Shown piece after piece: positions 8,747-19,791 of a stretch of DNA of 64,000 nucleotides. The position numbers and the translations under genes are program-made. Source of the stretch: Asanoa ferruginea. Its GTDB lineage: Bacteria; Actinomycetota; Actinomycetes; Mycobacteriales; Micromonosporaceae. The number at the start of each line of letters is the position of its first letter. Within the stretch, counting starts at the first letter, position 1. The notes beneath the pieces were generated by a model. It saw only the letters and a list, made by a program, of their open reading frames with translations. It ran no database searches and was not told the origin of the DNA. The stretch covers positions 2,728,001 through 2,792,000 of the forward strand of contig NZ_QUMQ01000001.1 of NCBI RefSeq assembly GCF_003387075.1, in the 5' to 3' direction.

Positions 8747-9186
8747 CGGGCCTGAGGCTAGCGCACTTTATTCGTGACCCACGGCAATGTGACGGCCACC
8801 GATCCAAGCAGTGTCAATGGATCGGCGCGATTCAACGGGCCCGCGCGGTGACCCACGGTGTCGGTGCCTGCTCATCACCGCGAGCGGGCGGACGGGTGTG
8901 TTCGAGTCCGATCCACGAGATTCCGATCAGAGCGTGACGCGCCTAACAACAACTCGCGACCGGCGGGTTGCGCGAGACGGCTGATGGATCGAGGCGCGGT
9001 TCACCGCGACGGCGCGAATCAACCACGCTCTGTTGCCCAATCGGGAATCGTGGTGCCGGGTTCTGGGGTCGCGTTTTAAGGAAAGAGCAAGACTCGGCGC
9101 TGATTTCGCCGTCCTATTGACCGATCGCGCGGCGAAGGAGCTATTGTGCTCTTGTTTGTGGGAGGGACCACGCGAAAGGACGGCCC
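8747..9186. promoter_or_regulatory. 440-bp gene-free leader and promoter region of lsr2
   Basis: I see no convincing gene in this stretch between the divergent methyltransferase and lsr2; the short frames present have no recognisable content. Base composition is more A+T-rich towards lsr2. A possible promoter is TTGACC at 9117-9122 with TATTGT at 9142-9147 (19-bp spacer, slightly long). A ribosome site AAAGGA lies at 9175-9180, 6 nt before the lsr2 GTG. A long regulatory region is expected for a nucleoid protein that may bind its own promoter. Confidence 0.4.
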
Positions 9187-9537
9187 GTGGCAAAGCAGAT
9201 CATTCACAAGCTGGTCGATGACATCGACGGGGGCGACGCCGACGAGACGGTGAAGTTCGCCCTCGACGGTGTTCAGTACGAGATCGACCTCTCCAAGAAG
9301 AACGCCGACAAATTGCGGAACGCAATCGCGCCCTACCTGGCGGCCGGATCCAAGGTGGGTCGGGGCGGGGTTGTCGTTGGCGGTCGTGCGGCGCGCGGTC
9401 GTGGCGGGGCTGCCGCTGACCGCGAGCAGAACAAGGCCATTCGCGCCTGGGCGAAGAAGGAAGGCAAAGACATCTCCGACCGGGGCCGGATCCCGCAGGA
9501 GATCGTCGACGAGTACCACGCGAAGGCCGGCCGCTAA
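9187..9537 (+). CDS. lsr2: Lsr2-type nucleoid-associated protein / xenogeneic silencer
   Basis: Lsr2 is the actinobacterial H-NS analogue: it binds the minor groove of A+T-rich DNA, bridges it and silences acquired genes. The 116-residue length fits. Residues 1-60 form the beta-rich oligomerisation domain (MAKQIIHKLVDDIDGG start). A Gly/Arg-rich linker spans about 57-78. The C-terminal DNA-binding domain has W88 within the IRAWAKKEG stretch and the AT-hook-like RGR at 99-101. The start is GTG with AAAGGA 6 nt upstream. It is monocistronic by position. Confidence 0.97.
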   Translation: MAKQIIHKLVDDIDGGDADETVKFALDGVQYEIDLSKKNADKLRNAIAPYLAAGSKVGRGGVVVGGRAARGRGGAAADREQNKAIRAWAKKEGKDISDRGRIPQEIVDEYHAKAGR

Positions 9538-9702
9538 GCGGACACGTCGCCGGGCGGGGGCCCCTCCCTGCTGGCCGCGGTCGCGGCTGGCTGTCCCCGC
9601 CCCGGCCGCCGACCCTTTCGCGCTTTGTCCTGGTTTGCGCCCTGATCCCCGCCGTTACCCGGTCCCGTTGCTTCTGATCACCGAAATCGCAGGCCCCGCC
9701 GT

Positions 9703-9719
9703 GTTCGCTCTGCGCGTAC
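9703..9719. promoter_or_regulatory. Candidate ClgR operator upstream of clpC
   Basis: The sequence GTTCGC-N5-GCGTAC matches the GTTCGC-N5-GCG core described for ClgR, the activator of clp genes in Streptomyces, Corynebacterium and Mycobacterium. It lies 212 bp before the clpC start. The match is by eye and one of the outer positions deviates from perfect symmetry. Confidence 0.45.
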
Positions 9720-9721
9720 AC

Positions 9722-9737
9722 GTTCCCACCCGGGAAC
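9722..9737. promoter_or_regulatory. GTTCCC-ACCC-GGGAAC inverted repeat
   Basis: A perfect 6-bp inverted repeat with a 4-bp spacer lies 3 bp after the ClgR-like site and upstream of clpC. It could be a second operator for a stress regulator. No protein can be named from it. Confidence 0.4.
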
Positions 9738-9930
9738 AGCCAATAAGCGTGCAGAGTTGGCAGATACGTCGCGGACAGGGGCCAGTCCGGCGCGCACGGC
9801 CGTAGCTGACCGCGCCCGCGGCGATAGAGTGAGGGTGCGCAGGCGTCTTCCCCAGGCGTCTGTGCATTGGTTCCGCCAAGTCGCTGGTCCGGCCAGACTC
9901 AGGCGCACGGCACGTGAGGAGCACGAGGGC

Positions 9931-12453
<2,523 letters not shown>

Positions 12454-12468
12454 GAGTTCGACAGTGTG

Positions 12469-12497
12469 AAGGCCCGGCGCGAAAGCGCCGGGCCTTT
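12469..12497. terminator. Bidirectional intrinsic terminator between clpC and mutY
   Basis: The arms GGCCCGGCGC and GCGCCGGGCC enclose a GAAA tetraloop and are followed by TTT on the + strand and preceded by AA (TT on the reverse strand). The hairpin sits between the convergent stops of clpC (12453) and mutY (12500), so it can serve both. Confidence 0.9.
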
Positions 12498-12499
12498 CG

Positions 12500-13378
12500 C
12501 TATCCCCGGGGCAGGGCGAACAGGTCGCCCGGTAGCGGGTCGACCAGGCCGTCGTCGATCAGGCCCCGCAGGGCCCGGTCGCGCTGCGTCGGCTCGGGCC
12601 AGACCACGTCCAACCGGATCCGCGGCACCGGCTCGACCGCCTCCCGGAGCACGGCCAGCAGCAGGCCGCGGACCTGGCGGTCGGTTCCGGCGTAGGTCTG
12701 TGGCCGGCGGCTCGGCCCGTCGAGCGCCGGCCGGCCCGCGGCCCGCCAGGCGCACCGGTCGACGATCGGGCAGATCGTGCAGCGGGGGGTGCGGGCCACG
12801 CAGACCACGGCGCCCAGCTCCATGAAGGCCGCGCTGGCCCGGGCCGCCACCGCCGGCTCGTCGGGCAGCAGGGCGGCGGTCGCGGTCAGGTCGGACGGGC
12901 GGGTGGTGTGCCCACCATCGGCGGCACCGGCCACCGCGCGGGCGACGAACCGGCGGACGTTGGTGTCGACGACCGGCTGCCGCTGCCGGTAGGCGAACGC
13001 GGCGACCGCCCTGGCCGTGTAGGCGCCGACCCCCGGGAGGGCCAGCAGCGCGTCCAGGTCGTCGGGGACGACCCCGTTGTGCCGCTCGGCGATCGCGGTG
13101 GCGCACTCGTGCAGGCGCAGCGCGCGGCGCGGGTAGCCGAGCCGCCCCCACATCCGGATGGCCTCGCCGGGCTCGTCGGCGGCCAGCGCCGCCGGCGTCG
13201 GCCAGCGGGCCAACCACGCCTCGTAGGCCGGCAGGACGCGCACGACCGGCGTCTGCTGGAGCATCACCTCGCTGACCAGGATCGCCCAGGCACCCGCCTG
13301 CGGGTGCCGCCACGGCAGGTCGCGGGCATTGGCGTCGAACCAGCGAATGGCGGCCGCGGCAATGCTCTCCTCGGACAA
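12500..13378 (-). CDS. mutY: A/G-specific adenine DNA glycosylase
   Basis: MutY removes adenine mispaired with 8-oxoguanine. The 292-residue protein contains VSEVMLQQTPV (catalytic Glu region, about 32-42), the helix-hairpin-helix LPGVGAYTA with the following ARAV segment, DTNVRRF with the conserved Asp, and the [4Fe-4S] signature C-x6-C-x2-C-x5-C (CVARTPRCTICPIVDRC, about residues 193-209). The C-terminus is short and lacks a recognisable NUDIX-like recognition domain, which is common in actinobacteria. I place the start at a TTG (13378) because GGGGAG and GGAGG lie just upstream and no ATG or GTG gives a better N-terminus. It diverges from the double-ACT gene across 102 bp. Confidence 0.92.
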   Translation of the reverse strand: MSEESIAAAAIRWFDANARDLPWRHPQAGAWAILVSEVMLQQTPVVRVLPAYEAWLARWPTPAALAADEPGEAIRMWGRLGYPRRALRLHECATAIAERHNGVVPDDLDALLALPGVGAYTARAVAAFAYRQRQPVVDTNVRRFVARAVAGAADGGHTTRPSDLTATAALLPDEPAVAARASAAFMELGAVVCVARTPRCTICPIVDRCAWRAAGRPALDGPSRRPQTYAGTDRQVRGLLLAVLREAVEPVPRIRLDVVWPEPTQRDRALRGLIDDGLVDPLPGDLFALPRG

Positions 13379-13480
13379 TGTCTCCCCGGTCCTCCAACGG
13401 CGCGGCTCGCGGTCATCGTCGATCCTGCCACTCCGCGCGGCAGCCTCCGGAGTGGGTGGGGATCCGGCAGACTCTCTCGG

Positions 13481-13993
13481 GTGGACGAGCTCGCGATCAC
13501 CGTGATCGGCCGGGACCGGCCCGGCATCGTGGCCGACGTTGCCGAGGCGCTGGCCGATCTCGGGGCCAACCTCACCGACTCGACGATGACCCGGTTGCGC
13601 GGCCACTTCGCGATGACCCTGGTGTGCACCGGCCCAGACGCGGGCGATGTCGAGGCCGCGCTCGGCCCGCTGGCCGTGCGCGGCCGGCTGCTGGCCACGG
13701 TGCGGGCGGTCGGGCCGGAGGAGGTCACCACGCCGACCGGCGAGCCCTACGTGCTCAGCGTGCACGGCGCCGACCGGCTCGGCATCGTGGCCGCGGTGAC
13801 CCGGGTGGTGGCTGAGGCCGGCGGCAACATCACCGACCTGACCACCCGCCTCGCCGGCCCGCTCTACGTGCTGGTGGCCGAGGTGGAGCTGCCACCGGGC
13901 ACCGCGCCGCAGACCGAGGAGCGGCTCAACGCGGCGGCCGCCGGCCTCGGCGTCGACGTCGTCCTGCGCCGCGCCGAGTCCGATGTCCTGTGA
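13481..13993 (+). CDS. Tandem ACT-domain protein (GcvR-like)
   Basis: This 170-residue protein consists of two ACT domains, starting VDELAITVIGRDRPGIVADVAEAL (residues 1-24, split here only by reading: DRPGIVADV is the ligand-loop signature) and YVLSVHGADRLGIVAAV (about 88-104). ACT pairs bind amino acids and regulate enzymes or transcription; in Proteobacteria the same arrangement is GcvR, which represses the glycine cleavage system through GcvA. No GcvA-type partner is nearby, so the ligand and target are unknown. The GTG start at 13481 lies 7 nt after CAGACT, a -10-like hexamer. Its last 11 nt overlap the ATG of the deformylase gene. Confidence 0.8.
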   Translation: MDELAITVIGRDRPGIVADVAEALADLGANLTDSTMTRLRGHFAMTLVCTGPDAGDVEAALGPLAVRGRLLATVRAVGPEEVTTPTGEPYVLSVHGADRLGIVAAVTRVVAEAGGNITDLTTRLAGPLYVLVAEVELPPGTAPQTEERLNAAAAGLGVDVVLRRAESDVL

Positions 13994-14543
13994 AGCCGGC
14001 GTGAGCCTCGACGCCTGGCTCGCCGCCCTCGCCGAGCCCGGCACGGTCCGCCCGGTGCTCAACGCGCCCAACCCGGTCCTGGCCCGGGAGGGCGACGAGG
14101 TCGACCCGACCGACCCGGCGGTGCTCCGGCTGGCCGCCGACCTGGTCGCCACGATGCGGGTCTCGCGGGGTTGCGTGGGGCTCGCGGCGCCGCAGATAGG
14201 CGAATCCGCGAAGGTGTTCGCCGTCGACGTGACCGGCCACCCGAAGGCGGTGACCGTGCACGGCACGTTCGTGCTCTGCAACGCGACCGTCGTCTCCGCG
14301 ACCCGCTGGCGTCCGGGCCGCGAGGGCTGCCTCTCGGTGCCCGATCTGACCGGCGACGTGAAGCGGGCCAGCCGGGTGGTGGTGGAGGGTGCCCTGCCCG
14401 GCACCGGGGAGCCGGTGCGACTTACCACTGACGGCTTCGAGGCCCGCGCGTTGCAACACGAAATCGACCACTGCGCGGGCATGCTGTTCCTGGACCGGGT
14501 GGCCGGTGCGCACGCGCTGTATCAGCGCAAGGTCTATCTGTAA
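13983..14543 (+). CDS. def: Peptide deformylase
   Basis: Peptide deformylase removes the formyl group from N-terminal fMet during translation. All three family motifs are present in the 186-residue protein: GLAAPQIG near 65-72, EGCLS with metal ligand Cys116, and HEIDH at 159-163 with metal ligands His159 and His163 and catalytic Glu160. The ATG at 13983 overlaps the ACT gene; a GTG at 14001 is an alternative start without loss of domain. Coupling to the ACT-domain gene is seen, its meaning is not known. Confidence 0.96.
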   Translation: MSCEAGVSLDAWLAALAEPGTVRPVLNAPNPVLAREGDEVDPTDPAVLRLAADLVATMRVSRGCVGLAAPQIGESAKVFAVDVTGHPKAVTVHGTFVLCNATVVSATRWRPGREGCLSVPDLTGDVKRASRVVVEGALPGTGEPVRLTTDGFEARALQHEIDHCAGMLFLDRVAGAHALYQRKVYL

Positions 14544-14620
14544 ACGACCCGCTTGCGCGCTGATGTCACGCGGCGCGTCGCAATGGCAAGAACGGCGCGC
14601 ACCGATACGGTGATCCCATC

Positions 14621-15313
14621 ATGCGACTGACGGTTGGCCCCCTGCCTTCCGCCGTCTACTGGCGGCGTCGGGCAATTGTGCTTGGCGCAGCCGTGGTCGT
14701 TATTTTCCTTATTGTGCAATCCTGCTCGGGCGGCGATGCCAGTTCGTCCGGCAATGCCCAAAATGGACACAGCAGCACGCCGGCCGCGGCACCGACGACC
14801 AAGGTCACGATCCTGCGGCCGCAGATCGACACGACGCCCGACGACGCCGCGCCGACCGACGACCCGCCGCCGAGCAACCCCGCGCCGCGCACCGGTGACG
14901 CCGCGCCACCGCCCGACGATGGCTCGTGCACCGACGCGGAAATGCTGATCACCCCGGTTCCCGAGGTGGCCTCGACCCAGCGCGGCTCGTTGATCGCCAT
15001 CCGGTTGCGGATCAAAAACTCGGGCAAGCGCACCTGTAGCCGCGATGTCGGCGCCGACCAGCAGGAGCTCTACATCAAGAAGGGCGCCGAGAAGGTCTGG
15101 TCGTCGGACACCTGCGGCAACGTCAAGGGCACCGACGTGCAGCCCTTCACGCCGGGCTTCGAGCGCGAATACCGGGTCGACTGGAACGGTCACGACGTCA
15201 GCAAATGCCACAACAACCTGGCCGACGGTCCGATCCCGGCCGCCGGTGACTATCAGGTGTTCGGCCGCCTCGCGACGAAGACCAGCAACCCGGTCAAGCT
15301 GACCCTCAGGTGA
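14621..15313 (+). CDS. Membrane-anchored extracellular protein of unknown function
   Basis: I do not recognise a named family. The 230-residue product has a single N-terminal membrane segment (about 15-33, ending VQSCSGG) after a basic stretch, so it may be a signal anchor or, less likely, a lipoprotein. A Pro/Thr/Asp-rich linker spans about 45-103. The C-terminal half (about 105-230) looks like a beta-sandwich with four Cys residues (SCTD, RTCSRD, DTCGN, SKCHN), which could form two disulfides outside the cell. TACGGT at 14606-14611 lies 9 nt before the ATG, so the transcript may be nearly leaderless. It converges on disA with a 4-nt gap. Confidence 0.7.
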   Translation: MRLTVGPLPSAVYWRRRAIVLGAAVVVIFLIVQSCSGGDASSSGNAQNGHSSTPAAAPTTKVTILRPQIDTTPDDAAPTDDPPPSNPAPRTGDAAPPPDDGSCTDAEMLITPVPEVASTQRGSLIAIRLRIKNSGKRTCSRDVGADQQELYIKKGAEKVWSSDTCGNVKGTDVQPFTPGFEREYRVDWNGHDVSKCHNNLADGPIPAAGDYQVFGRLATKTSNPVKLTLR

Positions 15314-15317
15314 CCAG

Positions 15318-16511
15318 CTAGACGTAGCGCTCCAGGATGGACGCTTCGGCCAGCCGGGACAGTCCTTCGCGAACACCGCGGGCCCGGGCGTCGCCGACGC
15401 CCTCGACCGCTTGCAGATCCTCCACCGTGGCGCCGAGCAGGCGCTGGAGGCTGCCGAAGTGGCCGACCAGCCGGTCGACGACCGTGCCAGGTAGTCGGGG
15501 GACCTTCGCCAGCAGCCGGAAGCCGCGCGGGCTGACCGCCGCGTCGAGTGCGTCGGAGGCGCCCGGATAGCCGATCGCCTTGGCCACCGCCACCAGGTCG
15601 ATCAGCTCGGTCGCCGAGAGCAGGTCGAGCTCGACCAGCGCCTCGTCGAGGGTGCGGGCCCGGCGGCCGACCGGCAGGTAGTCGCGGATGACCAGGGTGC
15701 GGTCGGCGTCGACGCCGGCCATCAGCTCGTCGAGTTGCAGGGCCAGCAGCCGGCCGTCGGTGCCGAGCTCGACCACGTAGCCGGAGATCTCGTCGGCGAT
15801 GCGGCGGACCATCTCCAGCCGCTGCACGACGGCGACCGCGTCGCGGACGGTGACCAGGTCTTCGATCTCGAGCGCCGACAGCGTGCCGGAGACCTCGTCG
15901 AGGCGCATCTTGTAGCGCTCGAGGGTCGCCAGCGCCTGGTTGGCGCGGGAGAGGATGGCGGCCGAGTCGTCGAGGACGTGTCGGTGGCCGGCGACGTAGA
16001 GGCCGATGATGCGCATCGACTGGCTGACCGAGATGACCGGGAAGCCGGTCTGCTTGGCCACCCGCTCGGCGGTGCGGTGCCGGGTGCCCGACTCTTCCGA
16101 CGGGATCGACGGGTCGGGCATCAGATGCACGGCGGCCCGCACAATGCGGGTGCCGTCGCTGGAGAGCACCACCGCGCCGTCCATCTTGCACAGCTCGCGC
16201 AGGCGGGTCGCGGAGAACTCGACGTCGAGCTGGAAGCCGCCGGTGCAGATCGACTCGACTTCCTTGTCGTGGCCGAGCACGATCAGCGCGCCGGTGCGGC
16301 CCCGCAGGATGCGCTCCAGACCATCGCGCAGGGCGGTGCCGGGCGCCATCAGCGCCAGGTTGGCCCGCAGCGGATCGCCCGTCGGGGTGCCGTTGGCCGA
16401 CACCGCAGGAGCGGGAGACCCGACCACCCGCTGCTGGGGTGCGCCGGCGACACCAGCGCGGCCCGGCAGGCTCGCGCCAGGGGTCTTGTTGGGGTCGCGG
16501 TCGAACGGCAC
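15318..16511 (-). CDS. disA: DNA-integrity scanning diadenylate cyclase
   Basis: DisA makes cyclic di-AMP from two ATP and scans DNA for branched structures. The protein has the DAC domain motifs DGA (in [11 protein letters not shown]) and RHRTAER near residue 143, a helical linker, and a C-terminal helix-hairpin-helix domain ([16 protein letters not shown]). From the GTG at 16511 it is 397 residues. I prefer this start because TAGACT lies 7 nt upstream, the leaderless pattern seen across the window; an ATG at 16535 and one at 16664 are longer alternatives with no Shine-Dalgarno. It lies downstream of radA, the usual pairing, with 125 nt between this start and the radA stop. Confidence 0.95.
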   Translation of the reverse strand: MPFDRDPNKTPGASLPGRAGVAGAPQQRVVGSPAPAVSANGTPTGDPLRANLALMAPGTALRDGLERILRGRTGALIVLGHDKEVESICTGGFQLDVEFSATRLRELCKMDGAVVLSSDGTRIVRAAVHLMPDPSIPSEESGTRHRTAERVAKQTGFPVISVSQSMRIIGLYVAGHRHVLDDSAAILSRANQALATLERYKMRLDEVSGTLSALEIEDLVTVRDAVAVVQRLEMVRRIADEISGYVVELGTDGRLLALQLDELMAGVDADRTLVIRDYLPVGRRARTLDEALVELDLLSATELIDLVAVAKAIGYPGASDALDAAVSPRGFRLLAKVPRLPGTVVDRLVGHFGSLQRLLGATVEDLQAVEGVGDARARGVREGLSRLAEASILERYV

Positions 16512-16636
16512 GGGCAACAGTCTACGGACCGTCATGAACTCGCTGCGGTCACGGTTGGGGGCCGGAGCCTGCGAGCGGGCTCCGGCGCCGCCGATTTGGC
16601 CGGCAAGCTGGGCTGAATCGGGCGAATCGCCGCTGG

Positions 16637-18037
16637 TCACTCGGCCGAGAACCTCGCCGCCCATTGCAGCGCCGAGGAGAGGTCGGCGACTTCTTCGACC
16701 CGCAGCCCGGGCGCGGCGACACCGGTCTGTGCCGGGCCGCAGCCCGGCGGCACGAGGGCGTATTTGAAGCCCAGCCGGGCGGCCTCGGCCAGCCGGCGGG
16801 GGACCGCGCCGACCCGGCGCACCTCGCCGGTCAGCCCGACCTCGCCGATCGCGGCGAGCCGGGGAGAGATCGCCAGGTTGAGCCCGCCGGAGGCGACCGC
16901 GAGCGCCAGCGCCAGGTCGGCCGCCGGCTCGGTGACCCGGATGCCACCGACGGTGGCCGCGAAGACCTCGCGGTCGTGCAGGGTGAGCTGCTTGGTGCGG
17001 GTCTGCAGCACGGCGAGCACCATGGCCAGCCGGGCGCTGTCGATGCCGGAGACGGTGCGTCGGGGCGAGCCGGGCACGGCCGCGCCGATCAGCGCCTGCA
17101 CCTCGGTGACCAGCGCCCGCCGGCCCTCCATCGCCACGGTCACGCAGGTGCCGGGCACCGCCTCGGCGTAGCGGGTGAGAAACATGCCGGACGGGTCGGC
17201 CAGGCTGGTGATGCCCGACTCGTGCATCTCGAAGCAGCCCACCTCGTCGGCCGCGCCGTAGCGGTTTTTCATGCCGCGGACCAGGCGCAGCGCCGAGTGC
17301 TTGTCGCCCTCGAAGTGCAGCACCACGTCGACCAGATGCTCGAGCACCCGCGGCCCGGCCACCTGGCCGTCTTTGGTCACGTGGCCGACCAGGACGGTGG
17401 CGATGCCGCGCTCCTTGGCCACCGAGACCAGCGCCGCGGTGACCGCCCGCACCTGGGTCACCCCGCCGGGCACCCCCTCGGAGCCGGGCAGCGAGATGGT
17501 CTGCACCGAGTCGAGCACCAGCAGGCCGGGCTTGACCGCGTCGAGGTGGCCGAGCACCGCACCGAGGTCGCTCTCGGCCGCGAGGTAGAGCCGCTCGTCG
17601 AGGGCGCCGATCCGCTCGGCACGCAGCCGCACCTGGCTGACCGACTCTTCGCCGCTGATCACCAGCGAATGCGACTCGCCGGCCTCGGCCCAGCGCTGTG
17701 CGACGTCGAGCAGCAGGGTCGACTTGCCGACACCGGGCTCACCGGCGAGCAGCACGACCGCGCCGGGCACCAGGCCGCCGCCGAGCACCCGGTCGAGCTC
17801 ACTGACGCCGGTCGGGCGGGCCCGGGCCGGCGCGGCGCTGATCGTCGCGATCGGCCGGGCCGGCTCCGACGGCATGCGGGTGGCGATGACCTTGCCGCCA
17901 ACGGCGGGGCCGGTCGTGCTCTCCACGACCGAGCCCCACTCGCCGCACTCTGGGCAGCGGCCCAGCCATTTGGGCGGCTGGTGGCCGCAGGCGTCACAGA
18001 CATAGGCCGGGCGCGTGGCCGCGGATCGGGTGCTCAC
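16637..18037 (-). CDS. radA: DNA repair protein RadA (Sms)
   Basis: RadA is a RecA-like, Lon-related hexameric helicase that helps branch migration in recombination. The 466-residue protein has an N-terminal C4 zinc finger (CDACG and CPECG, about 14-32), the Walker [10 protein letters not shown] near 97-105, the RadA-specific KNRYG near 256-260, and a Lon-like C-terminal domain. The GTG start has no Shine-Dalgarno but TAGATT sits 6 nt before it (18044-18049 reverse strand), consistent with a leaderless message. In Bacillus RadA restrains DisA activity at stalled forks, so the radA-disA linkage is functionally meaningful. Confidence 0.97.
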   Translation of the reverse strand: MSTRSAATRPAYVCDACGHQPPKWLGRCPECGEWGSVVESTTGPAVGGKVIATRMPSEPARPIATISAAPARARPTGVSELDRVLGGGLVPGAVVLLAGEPGVGKSTLLLDVAQRWAEAGESHSLVISGEESVSQVRLRAERIGALDERLYLAAESDLGAVLGHLDAVKPGLLVLDSVQTISLPGSEGVPGGVTQVRAVTAALVSVAKERGIATVLVGHVTKDGQVAGPRVLEHLVDVVLHFEGDKHSALRLVRGMKNRYGAADEVGCFEMHESGITSLADPSGMFLTRYAEAVPGTCVTVAMEGRRALVTEVQALIGAAVPGSPRRTVSGIDSARLAMVLAVLQTRTKQLTLHDREVFAATVGGIRVTEPAADLALALAVASGGLNLAISPRLAAIGEVGLTGEVRRVGAVPRRLAEAARLGFKYALVPPGCGPAQTGVAAPGLRVEEVADLSSALQWAARFSAE

Positions 18038-18066
18038 CCGCGGAATCTATCGAGGAGGTCTGACAA

Positions 18067-18765
18067 TCAGCCGCCGAAAGGCGCGATGTCGGCCTCGTCA
18101 CCTTCGTCCGGGACCACCTTCGGGCCGCGCGGCACCGGCGACAGCGGGACTGCCAGGCCGGCCTGCGTGGTGAGCTGCTGCCCACCGAAGTCGAACACCA
18201 CCGGCACCGAGTCGCCCGCGTTGAGCCCCTTGTTGAGCCCGGTGAGCAGCAGGAACGAGCCCTGCTCCTGGTTGAGCTGAACGAACCCGGCCGGCGGGAT
18301 GGTGATCTCGGCCGGGCCGCCGACCGGCGCCTCGGTGGCCGGCGCGGCGGACGGGGTCGGCGTCTCGGAGGCGCCCGGTGACGGGGCCTCGGTCGGCTCC
18401 GCCGGGACGGGGCTCGGCGTGGCGTTGGGGTCGACCAGTCGCACGGCCTGCGCGCCCGGGCTGCTCACCTTCACGGTCACCGGCTCGCCGGTGTCGTTGT
18501 AGAGCGAGAGCGACAGCCGGGCGTCGGAGCCAGCGGGGTAGCCCTCGACCTTGAAGTCGACGGTCATGTTGCGCACGCTGTAGTCGCCCTGGCCGTTGTT
18601 GGCGGCGAGGTCGGCGTTGAGGCCGTCGACCGCCGGCACGGTGTCAGCCGTGGACGAGGTCTGGCCGGAACCGCAGCCCGACATCAGCAGGCTCGCCGAT
18701 GCCGCGACGGCCAGGCCGGCGAGCAGCACCGGGGCACGGCGGTTCCGGAACTTCGAGCGCGTCAC
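18067..18765 (-). CDS. Lipoprotein with PCu(A)C-like fold but without copper ligands
   Basis: From the GTG at 18765, preceded by GAGGAGG, the product is 232 residues with a basic N-terminus and lipobox LLMSGC (Cys about 30). A Pro/Thr/Glu-rich insert interrupts a beta-sandwich whose C-terminal part (ITIPPAGFVQLNQEQG, LLLTGLNKGLNAGD, VVFDFGG) follows the spacing of periplasmic copper chaperones of the PCu(A)C family. The His and Met residues that bind copper in that family (HxML) are replaced by Ser, Phe and Leu, so copper binding is doubtful. It lies just upstream of radA in the same direction (29-nt gap). The fold assignment is by eye. Confidence 0.6.
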   Translation of the reverse strand: MTRSKFRNRRAPVLLAGLAVAASASLLMSGCGSGQTSSTADTVPAVDGLNADLAANNGQGDYSVRNMTVDFKVEGYPAGSDARLSLSLYNDTGEPVTVKVSSPGAQAVRLVDPNATPSPVPAEPTEAPSPGASETPTPSAAPATEAPVGGPAEITIPPAGFVQLNQEQGSFLLLTGLNKGLNAGDSVPVVFDFGGQQLTTQAGLAVPLSPVPRGPKVVPDEGDEADIAPFGG

Positions 18766-18888
18766 GTCGCTCCTCCTCGCTTGCATATCTCGCGGCCGGG
18801 CCTCTCCGGCAAGCCGCGCTCCAGGGTAGTGGGGCGTGATCCGCCGTGGACGATCGACCCGCACGCAGCGCGCCGCGCGCTTACGCCG

Positions 18889-19728
18889 TCACACCACGCG
18901 ACCGCTCGCGACGAGCAGGACCACGTCGATCACGGCGACCGCCATCACCGACTGGAACATCGCCACGGGCCGGCCACCACGGGCGGCGGCCGCGCGGCCC
19001 ACGTACCAACCGATGGGTAGCACCACGGCGGCGACCAGCACGGCGGCGATGCCGGCCCACGACGGCGGCCCGGCCGGACCGACCACCAGCGCGACGGTCG
19101 CGGCCAGCAGCAGCACGGCCGCGGCGAGACGCGAACCGGCCGAACCCAGTCGTTGCGGCAGACCGCGTACGCCGGTCCGGGTGTCGTCGTCGAGATCGGG
19201 CAGCGCGTTGGCGAAATGCGCACCCGCACCGAGCAGCGCCCCGGCCAGCACCAGCCAGGCCGGCGGGGCCGGTGCACCGGGAAGGGCGACCACCACGAAC
19301 GCCGGCAACAGCCCGAACGACACCGCATAAGGGAGTACGGACAGCGGGGTCAGCTTGAGCGGCCAGTCGTAGAGCAGCGCCGAGACCAGCGCCGCGATCA
19401 TCAGCAGCGCCGCCGGAAACCCGGTGCTCAGCGCGACCAGCACGCAGGCGACCGAGGCGGCCAGCCCGCACCGGCCGATCAACCGCCGGTCGATCGCGCC
19501 GGCGGCGACCGGTTTGTCGACCCGCCCGACCGCCCGGTCGCGGTCGGCGTCGAGCCAGTCGTTGACCCAGCCGATCGCGAGTTGGCTGGCGAAGATCGCG
19601 CCAGCCGTCTTGGCGATCCCGGCGCCATCGTGCCCGACACCCCAGGCGAGCAACGCGGTGACCGTGGTGACCGCGACGGCCGGTTCCGGGTGGGAAGCGC
19701 GCACCAGCGCCCGAAAAGACCAAGACAT
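18889..19728 (-). CDS. UbiA-family prenyltransferase
   Basis: UbiA enzymes transfer an isoprenoid from its diphosphate to an aromatic or similar acceptor inside the membrane. The 279-residue protein has about eight hydrophobic helices. The first Asp-rich motif NDWLDADRD is at 56-64 and the second, DLDDDTRTG, near 175-185. The ATG at 19728 is 6 nt downstream of CAGACT. It diverges from a methyltransferase, a flavoprotein and a type III PKS gene across a 19-bp palindrome. That combination matches the alkyl-O-dihydrogeranyl-methoxyhydroquinone (agq) cluster of Actinoplanes missouriensis in kind, so the acceptor is probably a type III PKS-made phenolic lipid and the donor geranyl or a similar diphosphate; this is inference. 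Confidence 0.9.
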   Translation of the reverse strand: MSWSFRALVRASHPEPAVAVTTVTALLAWGVGHDGAGIAKTAGAIFASQLAIGWVNDWLDADRDRAVGRVDKPVAAGAIDRRLIGRCGLAASVACVLVALSTGFPAALLMIAALVSALLYDWPLKLTPLSVLPYAVSFGLLPAFVVVALPGAPAPPAWLVLAGALLGAGAHFANALPDLDDDTRTGVRGLPQRLGSAGSRLAAAVLLLAATVALVVGPAGPPSWAGIAAVLVAAVVLPIGWYVGRAAAARGGRPVAMFQSVMAVAVIDVVLLVASGRVV

Positions 19729-19753
19729 GAACGAAGTCTGTCGGTTCAAGAGC

Positions 19754-19772
19754 CGTCGTGCCAGGCACGACG
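19754..19772. promoter_or_regulatory. 19-bp perfect palindrome in the divergent ubiA/methyltransferase promoter
   Basis: Arms CGTCGTGCC and GGCACGACG flank a single A. The right arm also forms a second, overlapping palindrome GGCACG-A-CGTGCC (19764-19776), giving three alternating GTGCC half-sites. The site lies 6 bp before TACCGT (19779-19784), the likely -10 of the methyltransferase gene, so a bound protein would block transcription. Confidence 0.7.
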
Positions 19773-19791
19773 TGCCTGTACCGTTTTGGAA

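Larger units (their letters stand above)
9538..9930. promoter_or_regulatory. 393-bp gene-free region upstream of clpC
   Basis: No gene is supported here. The clpC frame is open upstream to 9757 but the family N-terminus begins at 9931, so the extension is not coding. The region holds the ClgR-like site and the GTTCCC palindrome listed separately, and ends with a GAGGAG ribosome site at about 9915-9920. The exact -10 and -35 could not be assigned. Confidence 0.5.

Noticed and set aside
8858-9079. Short frame in the lsr2 leader as a gene
   Set aside because: No ribosome site, no recognisable content and Arg/Ser-rich low-complexity translation.
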